DNA from: Aporrectodea caliginosa
Lineage: Eukaryota; Annelida; Clitellata; Crassiclitellata; Lumbricidae
Direction: 5' to 3'
Length of the DNA: 64,000 nt
Assembly: GCA_020284085.1 (NCBI GenBank)
Contig: JACEVL010000499.1
Coordinates: 671,001-735,000 of the forward strand
Part shown: one piece after another, positions 13,901 through 26,723 of the stretch
Numbering within the stretch: position 1 is the first letter of the stretch
Layout of the letters: the number at the start of each line of letters is the position of its first letter
Position numbers and translations under genes: made by a program
The notes under the pieces: generated by a model
Databases searched by the model: none
Seen by the model: only the letters and a program-made list of their open reading frames with translations
What the model was told of the DNA's origin: nothing

Positions 13901-15340
13901 GCTGACGTCAATCTGTAAGCTAAGCACATCTCCTATTATTTGGCTCAAGGTGAGTTAGGATTTAAAATAAATAAATAAACAAATAAATCAGCATCTTACA
14001 TGGGGCAGAGTCTTGGTTGAATGGTTACACGCTGGCACGAAGATCAGAAGGATACGGGTTTGATACCTGCTAGCCCCATAAGGTTGACTCAGCCTTCAAC
14101 TCCCTAGGGGGCGACTGTAATATGAGCAGGAGGACAGATGGGTGCCTTGCAGGCTGCCATACAGTTAAATTTGAGTCCTGTTAAACTTGTTATCATCTGT
14201 TACTACTATATCATGTAATCTTACTGCGTACGTGTGAGTTTGAATTATTAATAACGAATATTAAAATTGCGATCACAATTGTAATTAAGAACACACATTC
14301 AGGAGGCAAAAACTTTTCATCTTTGTATACAAAATTTAAAATGTACTTACTGGGAGAGGTTTAGGGTAATGGTAACACTCTGGCACGAAGATCAGCAAGG
14401 ACGCAGGATTGCTTCCTGCTACCCTCCCAAGGGTCGACTCAGCCTTTCATTCGCCAGTTTGCATTGGTAAAATGAGCAGTAGGACATGATGGACGCCTTG
14501 CATGGCTGCCAAACAATTCGACTTCTGTAATAACTTGTGATCATCCGCTCATACTACGAATTGTAATCATACTGTGCTAGTTTGAAATAATAAAGAATAT
14601 ATATTATTATATTAGTATTAACCGCCTAATTTACATTTATCGCCGGTTAGGACTGGAAATCCAGTGAAAAATAAAAACGAGCCTTGCGTATTCACAAAAA
14701 AGCCATCTAGTGAGTGACTGAAAAGCAATCAATCAATATTTGTTTATTCAGCTGTGGAGCTTTTGTTGTCAGTTTAAAATATTAAACAAAGATGATTAAT
14801 ATTTTTATTGTTATTACTTATAGTGAAATGAAATTGCCATTTCAGACGAAGATGTTACCAGTTCAGATGTTTACGATTGTTCCCGTTTCATCTGTCCACT
14901 TCCGAATCATCTATCGCAGCAATCAGTGCATTGACATCCAATGCGTCAGTGGGTTCGAGGTCTCCATTCGCGACGGCGCCTACAGTGTCTTTGACACGAG
15001 TCGTGCCATCGATGGCCTCGCACCCATCTCCGGTCTCCAGGTCTGTATGTCTTTGTCTGTCTGTCTTTGTCTGTCGGTTTGTCTTTGTCTTTCTGTCTGT
15101 CTGTCTGTCTATGTTTGTCTATCTTTGTCTGCCTTTGTCTTCTTTGTCTTTGTCTCTTTGTCTGCCTGTCTGTCTTTGTCTGTCTATCTATGTCTGCCTT
15201 TGTCTATTTGTCGTTGTTTGTCTGTCTTCTTTATCTTTGTCTGTCTGTCTTTGTCTGTGACACATGGTCACCTATGGTCCATCCAATGACTGTCTATCTA
15301 TGTATTGAATTGTGGTGTTTTCTATCTGTGTGTCTCTCTG

Positions 15341-15421
<81 letters not shown>

Positions 15422-16979
15422 GTCTTTCTTTCTGACTGTTAATTCATTCACACTGTTCTACTGTTTTATCACCTTTGATCATGTTGAAGTGTTTTCATCA
15501 CTGACAATCATTTCGGTCATGTTTTAACAGTTTACTTCCATCACTGATTGTTATCATTTTGATTGTGTTTTATTGTTTTCAATTCAGTCATTTCTCAGTT
15601 TATTCATGGATGAGTCGAACGTGGCCAGTCAGGCGCGCAGACGCATGACGGCGGACGATGATAATCCTTTGTCTCCGGTTGTCACGGATCCCATGGATGC
15701 TTACCTTGCTTCGTCGAATCCACCGTCGGCTGCAAGGAACATGGTAAGATGTAATTGTTGGTTCAAATCTTCCAGAATGTAAACCAAAGGACGTGAACCC
15801 AGGCACATAAATATATTATTATTACTTACTTAATATCGTTTATTTAACGACGCCATCATATCGACGATGATTGGCGTCATTACAAGGATCATATATAATT
15901 ATATATACACTTATACAGAGTACATAAATGGTCGAATTTGACTGCGCTAACAGTGTTGGCCTATGTCATTTTATAGGCCCTCCAGAAATTCGCGATTCTG
16001 CGCCGCGCAATTTTCGCGCAAAAATCCAGCTCTCGCGCAACGGCGCAAAAATTAGCAATCTACGCAATTTTCGCGCAAAATACCAGAATAAATCGCTGTT
16101 TTCTTCATCTGATTCGTAATTTGTGTTCGTAATTCGCGCAATTGGACTTTAAATGACTAAAAATCCACTGCGATGCGTAGTAAATTCAACATAGCAACCA
16201 CAGCGTCGATCTAAATATAGATATCGATGGTCGAGCGACTATTGGAAAAACCACGGAATGGGACCATATTATTGAAGTTATAGAGGAATTAGTAGTTAAG
16301 GAATATGTTTCTGTTTTTAATGCACAGACTCGTAGTCTCAAAAATTCTAAAACTTTACTGCGACAAAATTCGTTAGACAGTGTGTGCCAAAAACAGTCAC
16401 GCAACAGCGCCAATTACAAATTGTAATAGTGCCAATTACAATGTGTAGGCTCGTTATCGAGCACATGAATTCATAGATGTTACATACGAAGATGAAGGGC
16501 AACCATCCTGGTGACTGACCATACAAGAAACTCGTCAGTCAGTGTAAAAATTCTGCAAGCATCAATAATTTTTAGGAAGCCAAACTATACACTAAATAAC
16601 GAAAACACTGTTAAATACTTTGGCACACTGATTCATGCAAGAAATAACGTACTTATACCACTTTTTACTTTGCGCAAAATGCGCGCAAAATTAGCGTTTT
16701 TGCCGCGCAAATTTTTCAATTTCTTGGCGCAAATTTCTGTGGGGCCTAATTTTAGTAGATAGATGCTAAATATGCCTAAGATATTAGTAATAATAATAAT
16801 AATAATTTGCGATTGTTCTGTGTTTGATTTACAATAAAGAGTTCTTATTGATGATATTCTGCTCTTCTTCTTTGTTTTCTTCTTGGTCTTCTTCTTTGTC
16901 TTCTTCTTTGCCTTCGTCTTCTTCTGTTCCCTTGCTAAATGGCGCAAGGGCCACCAGCATATTATTATTATTATTATTG

Positions 16980-17016
<37 letters not shown>

Positions 17017-20000
17017 TATTTATAACGAGTGCAGCTGTGCACAGTCACACCGAAATATGGATAGTCAGCCGCCAGGAGAAGATGCAGTTAGATATCCAAG
17101 TGCTTGAAAGCCAAGTTTTCTACAGTAAATTCCAGTAATCTCACAACTTGAGAAGTGCAAGTACAACACATATACCCAACATTGCATGATCTCAGCCCAT
17201 AAATAAATAATAAATAAATAGTAACACTGAAATGTCCGAACGTCTCTGGAAATGCGCTAAAACTTAGTCTACAGCAATGTAGCATAGAGATTTTTCCCAG
17301 GTTTGAAGCCATGCACCCAGAGACAAAAGCAAACGTCGGCGCCTGCATTTATTTAGTTTTATTTGTATTTATTTTTTTCCCCACAGCCATGGTCCCTCAG
17401 GTTCATAAACAATGTATGTTGATGATGATGAAATGTCTGGAACATGTATAATTCATCAAGTTTGGGCAGAATGGTAATTTCAAAACATTGGAAGAGCCAG
17501 CAATTTGCATTGTACACAGTCTAAACAGTTTTTCACGCTTTATGTAACATGTACCAAATTAATCGAATATAGTCGATTAATCTTGATTAAATTTTGGAGA
17601 TTAATCGATTAAAATTATTTTAATCAGGACCAGCCCTAGTTTATTGTATTTATATTTATTTTCTTTCTGCAGCTCATTGCTCCATCTCCTTCGAACATAA
17701 TGAGTCCCTCTCCAGGAAATCCAGCTCTTCTTGTTCCCTCTTCTCCCTCGTCGTTTGTTCCTGTTCCATCTCCGGGATCGCTAGGGATGCACATGCCATC
17801 ACCAGCTGCCGCAGCCTTCATGGCCGGCGCCGGGGGTAAGGAACCAGTTGAAAGCAATATGGATAATAACTGGCTGCTGGCTGACTGATCATTGATCAAC
17901 TGGTTGGTTGACTGGCTGTTGGATGACTGATCACTAATCAACTGGTTGGTTGACTGGTTGCTGGCTGACTGATCATTGATCAACTGGTTGGTTGACTGGT
18001 TGCTGGCTGACTGATCATTGATCAACTGGTTGGTTGACTGGTTGCTGGCTGACTGATCATTGATCAACTGGTTGGTTGACTGGTTGCTGGCTGACTGATC
18101 ATTGATCAACTGGTTGGTTGACTGGTTGCTGGCTGACTGATCATTGAGCCACTGGTTGGTTGACTGGTTGCTGGCTGACTGATCATTGATCAACTGGTTG
18201 GTTGACTGGTTGCTGGCTGACTGATCATTTATGCACTGGTTGATTGACTGGCTGGCTGATCATTGATCAACTGGTTGGACTGATCATTGATCCACTGGTT
18301 GGTTGACTGGCTGCTGGTTGACTGATCATTGATCAAATGGTTGATTAACTGGATGACTGTTTTTTAATGCTTGATTTAGTGAATGAATACTCAGTCTGTC
18401 TGATTAATTGATTGATTAATTGAATTGGATTTATGTGTTGATCGGTGGATTCAGGAGTGCTGACTGTTTGGTGCTCTTGACATTCCAGGAATGGTTGATG
18501 GAGGAGGTTCCCCGTTTCCTGGGCCATCGGGGCTTGTGATGCCATCCCCAGCAGCGGCCCGCAACTGGCCCGGTTCGCCCATGGTCCACGCGTCTCCTGC
18601 TTCCCGGATGGGAATGGCCCCATCTCCAGGGCATCCATCACTCCAGGCTTCACCCAGCCAACACAAGGACATGGACCATGCAAAGATGGGTAGGTTTCGT
18701 ATAAACGAACAGTGCAAGGTAAGGTTAGGTAGCTAGTACTAGCTACAAAATAAAGGTAAGGTAAAGTAACTAAGAGTAGGTTTCGTATAAATAAGCAGAG
18801 TAAGGTATGGGAAGGTAAGGTAAAAAAAAGTAAGGTAACTACAAAGTAAAGGTACGGTAACTATAGAACAGGGATGGGCAACTGGCGGCCCGCGGGCCGA
18901 ATCCGGCCCCCGGGGACCTTTGAACCGGCCCTTGACATGTCATTATATTAGCACTGTACCTGGCACTTTGGGGACCTTTTATCCAGCCCTCGTTTGGGAA
19001 CCTTATCCGGCCCAAGATACAAATGAATTTCTGTCAATAGACCGACAATAAAACATCTGTTTCTTATTTATTAAGAATCCGGCCTCTAATCTATAGTCAA
19101 CTAGTTTACTACTCAGTCAGCAATGGAATCTACTCTCTACACAAAACAAGACCAAAAGTGGGTAGGTTCGCTACTTTAGAACCTATTATCAGAACTTTTC
19201 AAACGAAGTTGTTATTCTGGGGAAATCAAATATCAAAAGGCAATACTGTGCATTTTCCATGTTTTACTGATTCTGCAAATATCAAGAAGTGCACAGAACA
19301 AATAACTGTATCGAAAGTAGAGTTCCAGTCCAGGTTTGCTGATTTACTGCTCATGAACAAGACTTCAATTGCTTGAATCTCCCTTTTCCATCGATGCCAA
19401 TTCAGCATCAAGCTCCAGGCAAATGGAATTGATTGTACTTCAATGCAACAGTGAGTTGGAAAGCAAATTTCGTGAGGTACCTCTGATTCAGTCCTACATA
19501 ACTTTACATTTCTCAGGATTCTAACCCTTCATTCAAATTTTCATAGCCTGAAACTGCATGGTTGCACCGTTTCCATGCATGGTCCACCTATACCGGTATT
19601 TGTGAACATGTCTTCTCAAAGATGAAACTAACAAAGTGCAAAAACAGATGCAGATGAACAGATGACAATCTCGCCAATGAATATCGAATTGCCACATCGA
19701 ACTTCAAAGCAAACATTCCAGATGTGTGTCGTGAGAAGAAGTGCCAGATCTCACATTAAATATAGCACACTAAACAAATGGGTACATTGTACAGACTAAA
19801 AGTTTTATGTATTTTCAAAACTGACTAAAACTTATTTTTTAAATTTTGAGTGTATAACTGTACATATTAGGATAATTAGATTTCCATCATAAAAATTATC
19901 TTCACTTGCTTCAACGGTTATTCTGTAATATTTAGTTTTAATAAAATTATTATAGTTTCATTTTCTGAGGCAAATGAATCTGCAAAAATTAGCTCGCGAT

Positions 20001-23000
20001 TGGTGTACGGCCCCTGAGCTGCCCTTCAAACCTTAAAGCGGCCCTCTGTTAAAAGATGTTGCCCATGCCTGCTATAGAAAGTCAGATAAAGTAACTGAGA
20101 AGGTAAAGAAGGGTAAAGTAATTCTGAAAAGATAAGGTATGGTACCTATAGAAACTAAGTAACTCTGTGAATGTAAGGTAACTATAGAAAGTGAAGAAAA
20201 GTTACTATGAGAAGGTAAAGTATGGTAACTATAGAAAGTAAGATAAAGTAACTCTGAGAAGGTAAAGTATGGTACCTATGGAAACTAAGTAACTATGAGA
20301 AGATAAGATAACTATAGAACGTGATGTGAAGTAACTCTGAGAAGGCAAGGTAAAATAACTATAAGGAGAAGATAACTGCCTCTATTTCTCAAGCGGTTGA
20401 AGACCATTCTATTTGATCATGAATTTATTTTAAAGGCACTATATAAATACACAATTGCAATTACTTTTCAGTTTTCAGAAGTTGTAACACTCAGTATTTC
20501 TTTCTTAATAGCCGCCGCTCGGATGTTTCCCCAGCGACCTTGGGCTACCCTTGTTCCAACAATACTGTCACATGAGGCACTGGACAAGCTGCTAACGCCC
20601 ACAGCAGGCACGTCGAGTGGAAGCGGTGGGTTACAGTGCTCTCCACTGGAACGCTTTCTCGGATGCCTCTTCTTGAAGCGACACATGTTACGCATCGTCT
20701 CATCGGACGAAGCCGTAAGAAACGTTACGGTTTTCACATGTGACATGTGTTTCGTTACTGTGTAATTGTAAATGTAATCTGACATTTATGAAGTGCCACT
20801 TCAAGAAAGAAACATATCAGTGGCGTGTCTGTGTGGTTAAGTTGACTGGTTAACAGGCTGACTGTGTGAGTTATACTGGTTGGCTGGCTGGTTGTTTGGC
20901 TGGCTGGTTATTTGGTTGGCTGGCTGGTTATTTGGTTGACTGGCTGGCTGGTTATTTGGTTGACTGGCTGGTTATTTGGTTGACTGGCTGGTTATTTGGT
21001 TGACTGGCTGGTTATTTGGCTGGCTGGTTATTTCGTTGACTGGTTGGCTGGCTGGCTATTTGGCTGACTGATTGGCTGGCTGGTTATTTGGTTGACTGGC
21101 TGGTTATTTGGTTGGCTGGCTGGTTATTTGGTTGACTGGTTGGCTGGCTGGCAATTTGGTTGACTGGTTGGCTAATAAATTTGGTCAGTTAGTGGATTGA
21201 CTGAGCAGTTTGTGTTAACTGGTTAATGTGCCTGTTTGCTTTTGACTGATCAGTAAATCATTTGGCTGATTAAGTGGCCAGTTAGCTGACCAGTTGTGTT
21301 GGCTGGTGAAGTGAGCAGTTTGCAAGTTAACTGACCAATTGGCTGATGGACCAATTGGTTGGTTGGCTGGTATCTATTGTTCAAACAGTTGTATTTTGCT
21401 CACCCACAATTGTCTGTCAGGAAGGCAATGGGAAACCACCTCACTCATCTCCAGGTGGCATAAAAGCCAATGGACCTGCCTTTGTGCAAAGAACTCGTCA
21501 TTATTTCAATTAATGTGGCCAATAAATTACTTACTTACTTTTATATGGCCATAGATACCTAGGAAATAAATTTCTTATAATAGTTGTGAAACAACTACTG
21601 GAAGAAGCATAAGCCCCTTACTTGGATATTAATTCATTCATTGCTTGAATTTGTATAGCGCCTCTTCAAGGGAACTACTCAGAGGTGCTTCCAACTCCAG
21701 CGTGGCCAAATAAGACCATTTTAAGATCGCCATAGATTCCTAAAGTCACTGAGATGCTTTTTCAGTGGAAGTAATTAATCTTTGTTGTTCGTTTAGATCA
21801 CAAATATCCAGGTGAATAACGAACCCGGCGTCGTGATGTTTAAGTTTTCCTGTGGTCTTCAATGTAGGGTCTTCCTCAACCCTACAAACCTACAGTCATT
21901 GTGCCTAAAGGTCGCGCCCGTACCAGGTAAGAACTGACTATGACGTCAACTGCAAGTTAAAGCTGATTAAAGGTGAGGCAATCAAGGCAGGTAATCAGAT
22001 TGGCATACCGATGTCAGGTGAGAGGTGATTACAATGGCTGATCTGGGACCGAAATTAACACTGGGTGGAGGCTAATTAGGCACTAGAGCCTCCTTGAAAC
22101 AAACATCCTCTCCCTCTGTAGTTGATTTAGTTTTGTCTTACTGTCTGTCTGTCTGTCTCTTGCTGTCACTGTCTGTCTGTCTCTCTTTTTCCCTTTTCGA
22201 TGCCGTCCTGTAATGCAGTTGAACATTTTTATGTAAAGTTGTGCTACATTACATGTAGTCATGTAATTATTATATATGTGACTCAGGGAATCAAAATGAG
22301 TCATATATCGGCAAATTGCATTGCTAGGAAAACAGCAAAATATGATCAGAGGTCATTTTTTTGCTCATCTTCAGATTTTAATAGAAATGGGTAAAAAATA
22401 TGTTTTTTACATTTCTGATATCTCACTTTTGATGAAATTTATTGTTTTAATGTGTATTTTCAGGATTTAGTTTTAGTTTTTGTGATTGCTTATTAAAATC
22501 AATTTAAAATAATTTCCAAAATTTGGACACAGTCATTCGGAACTTTGTAAAAAAAATAAGGTAGAACCAAAATTTGTGTGTCATTTTAAAAGCAACGGTG
22601 TGGTCTTTAAAAATATGCATAATACTCATATTCTAAAATTTTGACAATTGAACCATTTTGATTCCTTGGGTCTGGAGATTACAGAAAGGCTCCAGACTAT
22701 TATTAGTTTGATTTTATGATTATTGTTATTTTTATTATTTCTGTAATTATGATGATTATTAATGTGGCTTCATGTCTTTCCAGTGGATTAGAGGAGAAAA
22801 GCAGAAAAGTAGAGATAGAAGCTGTAATTGAAATCATTAATTTTCATTAATAGTTTTTGCATTCATAATCAAGGTACAGACATGCTGAGCAATTGACTTA
22901 TTGTTTATAACCATAATGATGAAAATAATAATAATTATGAGAGATCAATTCTACCTAGGGTAAAATTTAATAATTGTATTCTCTCAGGGTCTGCAAAGGC

Positions 23001-26000
23001 TCATCAGTCACTTTAGGCTCGTCTAGGCTTGCCTAGCTTGCTTAGAGTAACACAGGGAGGAAATCCGATCGACGTATTCACTGATCGTAGATTCGGAACC
23101 GACCTGGGCTGATGAACCAAAGTCCTCCGTGTCCACCTTCAAGTGGTGCAGACTGTTAGTACCCTCCTTATTGGGTAGGGGAACGAACGGGCACGGCAGG
23201 CAAAACCAGGGGAAGGCAATGGCAAACCACCCCTGTTAACATGCCAAGAAAACCTTTATGAATCAAGCAAATTCAAACAAAGCATTAGTCGCAGATGGTG
23301 AGACTCCCAGGCCGGAGTGCGACTCAACAGCTACTGGGAAAGAGCAAGATGGAGGGTTGAAAGCATTCCAGTCTAATGAAGCAACAGGACAAAAGCCGAA
23401 AGGAGGTTCTGTGGTGGATCGTACTGGAAAGCAAAGACTCGTCCTGAGCTGCAAAATGAAGATGAAAATAGGAACATGGAATGTTCGTAGTATGCAGAGC
23501 GGAAAGATGGATATCATTCAGAGAGAGATGGAACGACTTGAAATATCAGTCATGGGGTTAAGCGAAACAAGATGGAAAGGACAAGGTCATTTCAACTGGA
23601 ATGGTTATAGGATAATAATGTCGGGTCAAAAAGAAAAAGGAAGAAGTGGGGTAGCAATTATGTGTGATAGAATAAGTGCAAATGCAATAATGGGTTATGA
23701 TACAGTGAGTGACAGAATCTTGAGCGTAAGATTTCGAGGAAAGAAAGTTAACACAACAATCATACAGATATATGCACCAACATCAATGGCGACTGAAGAA
23801 GAGCATGAAAGCTTTTATAATGAATTACAAAGTATAATTGATAAAACCCATAAAGGAGATGTAGTAATGGTCATTGGTGACTTCAATGCAAAGGTGGGAA
23901 AATATAATGGAGGAGGGGGAGACACGATAGGAGGTCATGGGTTGGGAGAGCAAAACGATGCAGGAGAGAGATTAGTGGATTTTTGTGAAGGAAACAGCCT
24001 GAGAATAATGAATACATGGTTTGAACAGTCAAAAAGAAGGTTGTACACGTGGACTTCACCGGATGGTAAACACAGGAACCAGATTGATTACATACTGATA
24101 AATAAAAGATGGAAAAGCACGATAAGGGATGTGAGAACAAAACCAGGTGCGGACTGTGGAACTGATCATGAATTACTAGTGGCAACAGTGCAAATGAAAT
24201 TTAAAAAACTAAAAACAGGAGAAAGATTGATCACATACGACTGCAAGGAAATATCACAGGAATACAGAGTAGAAATAAGGAATAGATTTGAAATATTGGA
24301 GAGGGATGATGCGGAAACAGAGGAGGTTGAGAACAATTTATGGGAAAAGACAAAGGAAGCGATCTTAGAAACTGCGGAGAAATATATTCCGAAGAAAAGA
24401 AAATCCAAAACAACTCCTTGGCTATCGAAAGAAGCTATCAACATAGCCATGGACAGAAGGGAAGCAAAAAGAGAAGGAGATAAAGATAAAGTAAGAAAAC
24501 TGAATAGAGCATTCCAAAAACAAGCACGCATGGACAAAGAAAAACATCTAAATGAATTATGCAAAGAAATGGAGGATGAGGGAAGAAAAGGAAGAACTAA
24601 AACAATGTTTTCAAAAGTAAGGGAAATAACGAGAAAAAACACACCAAGAATGGGATCATTGAAAGCAAGTGATGGACACATAATTGCGGACGAAGAAGGA
24701 ATGAAGAAAAGATGGAAAGAATACACAGAAGAGTTGTACAACGAAGATAAAAGAGTAAAGGTAGAAAAAATGGATGAAACTGAGTATGAAATTGAACCGG
24801 AAGTCATGGAAGCAGAGGTAGAATGGGCTATCAAACAATTGAAAGATAATAAGGCACCGGGTCAAGACGGGATACCAATAGAAATGGTAAAAGGTGGGGA
24901 TGGCGTGATGACAAAGACAATAACAAAAATTTGTAATAACATATGGAGAACTGGAAAATGGCCAGAAGATTGGAAAAGTTCAGTTTTTATACCTTTATTT
25001 AAAAAAGGAGATGCGAAAGAGTGTGAAAATTACAGGACAATAGCAATGATATCGCACATAAGCAAAATATTACTTAAAATATTACATAAAAGAATGGAGA
25101 GTACAATAGAGAGAGAGCTTCCTGATAGTCAAGCAGGATTTAGGAAATCTCGTGGAACACGTGATCATATTGCCAATATGAGGTGGATAATGGAGAGACA
25201 AAGGGAGTATGGACAGAAAGTATACATATGCTTCATCGATTATAGTAAAGCGTTTGACTGCATTAATCATGAATTGATGTGGAAAACCTTGGGAGAAATG
25301 GGAATACCGAAACACTTGGTACAACTTCTTAGGGGTCTGTACGAAGATCAGATAGCGGTGATAAGGACTGAATATGGAGATACTGACAGTTTTAGGATAA
25401 GGAAGGGAGTGCGGCAAGGATGCATTCTGTCTCCTGTCTTATTTAACATGTACGCTGAAAGGATAATGAGGCAGGCGGGAATGGATGAGGCTGAGGAAGG
25501 AATAAAGATAGCGGGAAGAATAATGAACAATCTGAGATACGCTGATGATACAACATTATTGGCGGGTAAAAAAAACGAGTTGGTAACACTGATAAGAAGG
25601 CTTAAGAGTGAAAGTGAGAAAGCAGGACTCTACTTCAATATAAAAAAGACAAAGATCATGACAACAGAGGAGGAGGACAGTTTTGAAGTAGACGGAGAAG
25701 AAATAGAAACGGTAACTAACTTCACGTTTTTGGGATCAGTAATAGAAAAAGAAGGAAAGTGTGATATGGAAATAAATCGTAGAGTGGCTATAGGAAAAGC
25801 TGCAATGAATGGTCTGGAAAAAATATGGAAGGACAAACATGTGAGTATAGACACGAAAAAAAGATTGGTGAAGGCTTTGATCATACCAACAGTAACATAC
25901 GGCAGCGAGACATGGACAATGACCAAGAAAATGAGAAAAAAGATTAACGCATGCGAAATGTGGATATGGAGGAAGATGCAGAGAATATCATGGAAAGAGA

Positions 26001-26690
26001 AAAAGACCAATGATTGGGTGCGATGGAGTATTGGAATTGAGAAGGAAGAGACACTACAACAAACCGTGCTAAGAGCAAAGTTGAGGTTCTTTGGTCATGT
26101 CATGCGATCAGATGGACTGGAAAAGGAAATGATGTTAGCATATGGAGAGGGAAGGAGAAAACAAGGACGACCAAGGAAAAAGTGGATGGACGAGATACAT
26201 GAAACAACTGGAATGAATTTGGCAGAACTGAGAGATGCGACGGCGGACAGAAGGAAATGGAGAGGCTTGATCATGAAGGTCGCTAAAGTTCCAAGAACTG
26301 ACAGCACAAGGTGACAAGGTGATTCTCTCAGGATATTTTTACATGGCAAGCTCTATACATTGAAACAAGCCAAGAAAATTTATATATACGTTATACAAGC
26401 CAAGAATTTAATGAGAGAAGTTACTGTATATCAAGGAGAACATTGGGGAGTATGAGTTAGGATTAGTCGTAGGGGAAATTAAAGAGCTTAAATAGCCAGA
26501 TCTAGGGAAGCCTTGTTGATTTGTAATTGGCGTAATGTAAGTGAATGTTTTATTTTATTGGTTTTCTTTGGATTTCAGAGGTGCAGAATCAGTGGGATTC
26601 TGAGGAATTGGCCATTCTCGAGAAGTTCTTTGAAATGAAGGTACGTGTGATCAGCAGGCTTTCTCTGTCTTCTCTTAGACGATGTCATGT

Positions 26691-26723
<33 letters not shown>

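Noticed and set aside
17636..18193. 185-codon minus-strand frame with [11 protein letters not shown] repeats
   Set aside because: It is the 42-bp minisatellite read antisense, running across a MED14 exon.
24166..24834. 222-codon minus-strand frame
   Set aside because: Antisense shadow of the RTE LINE ORF; the purine-rich sense strand keeps it open.
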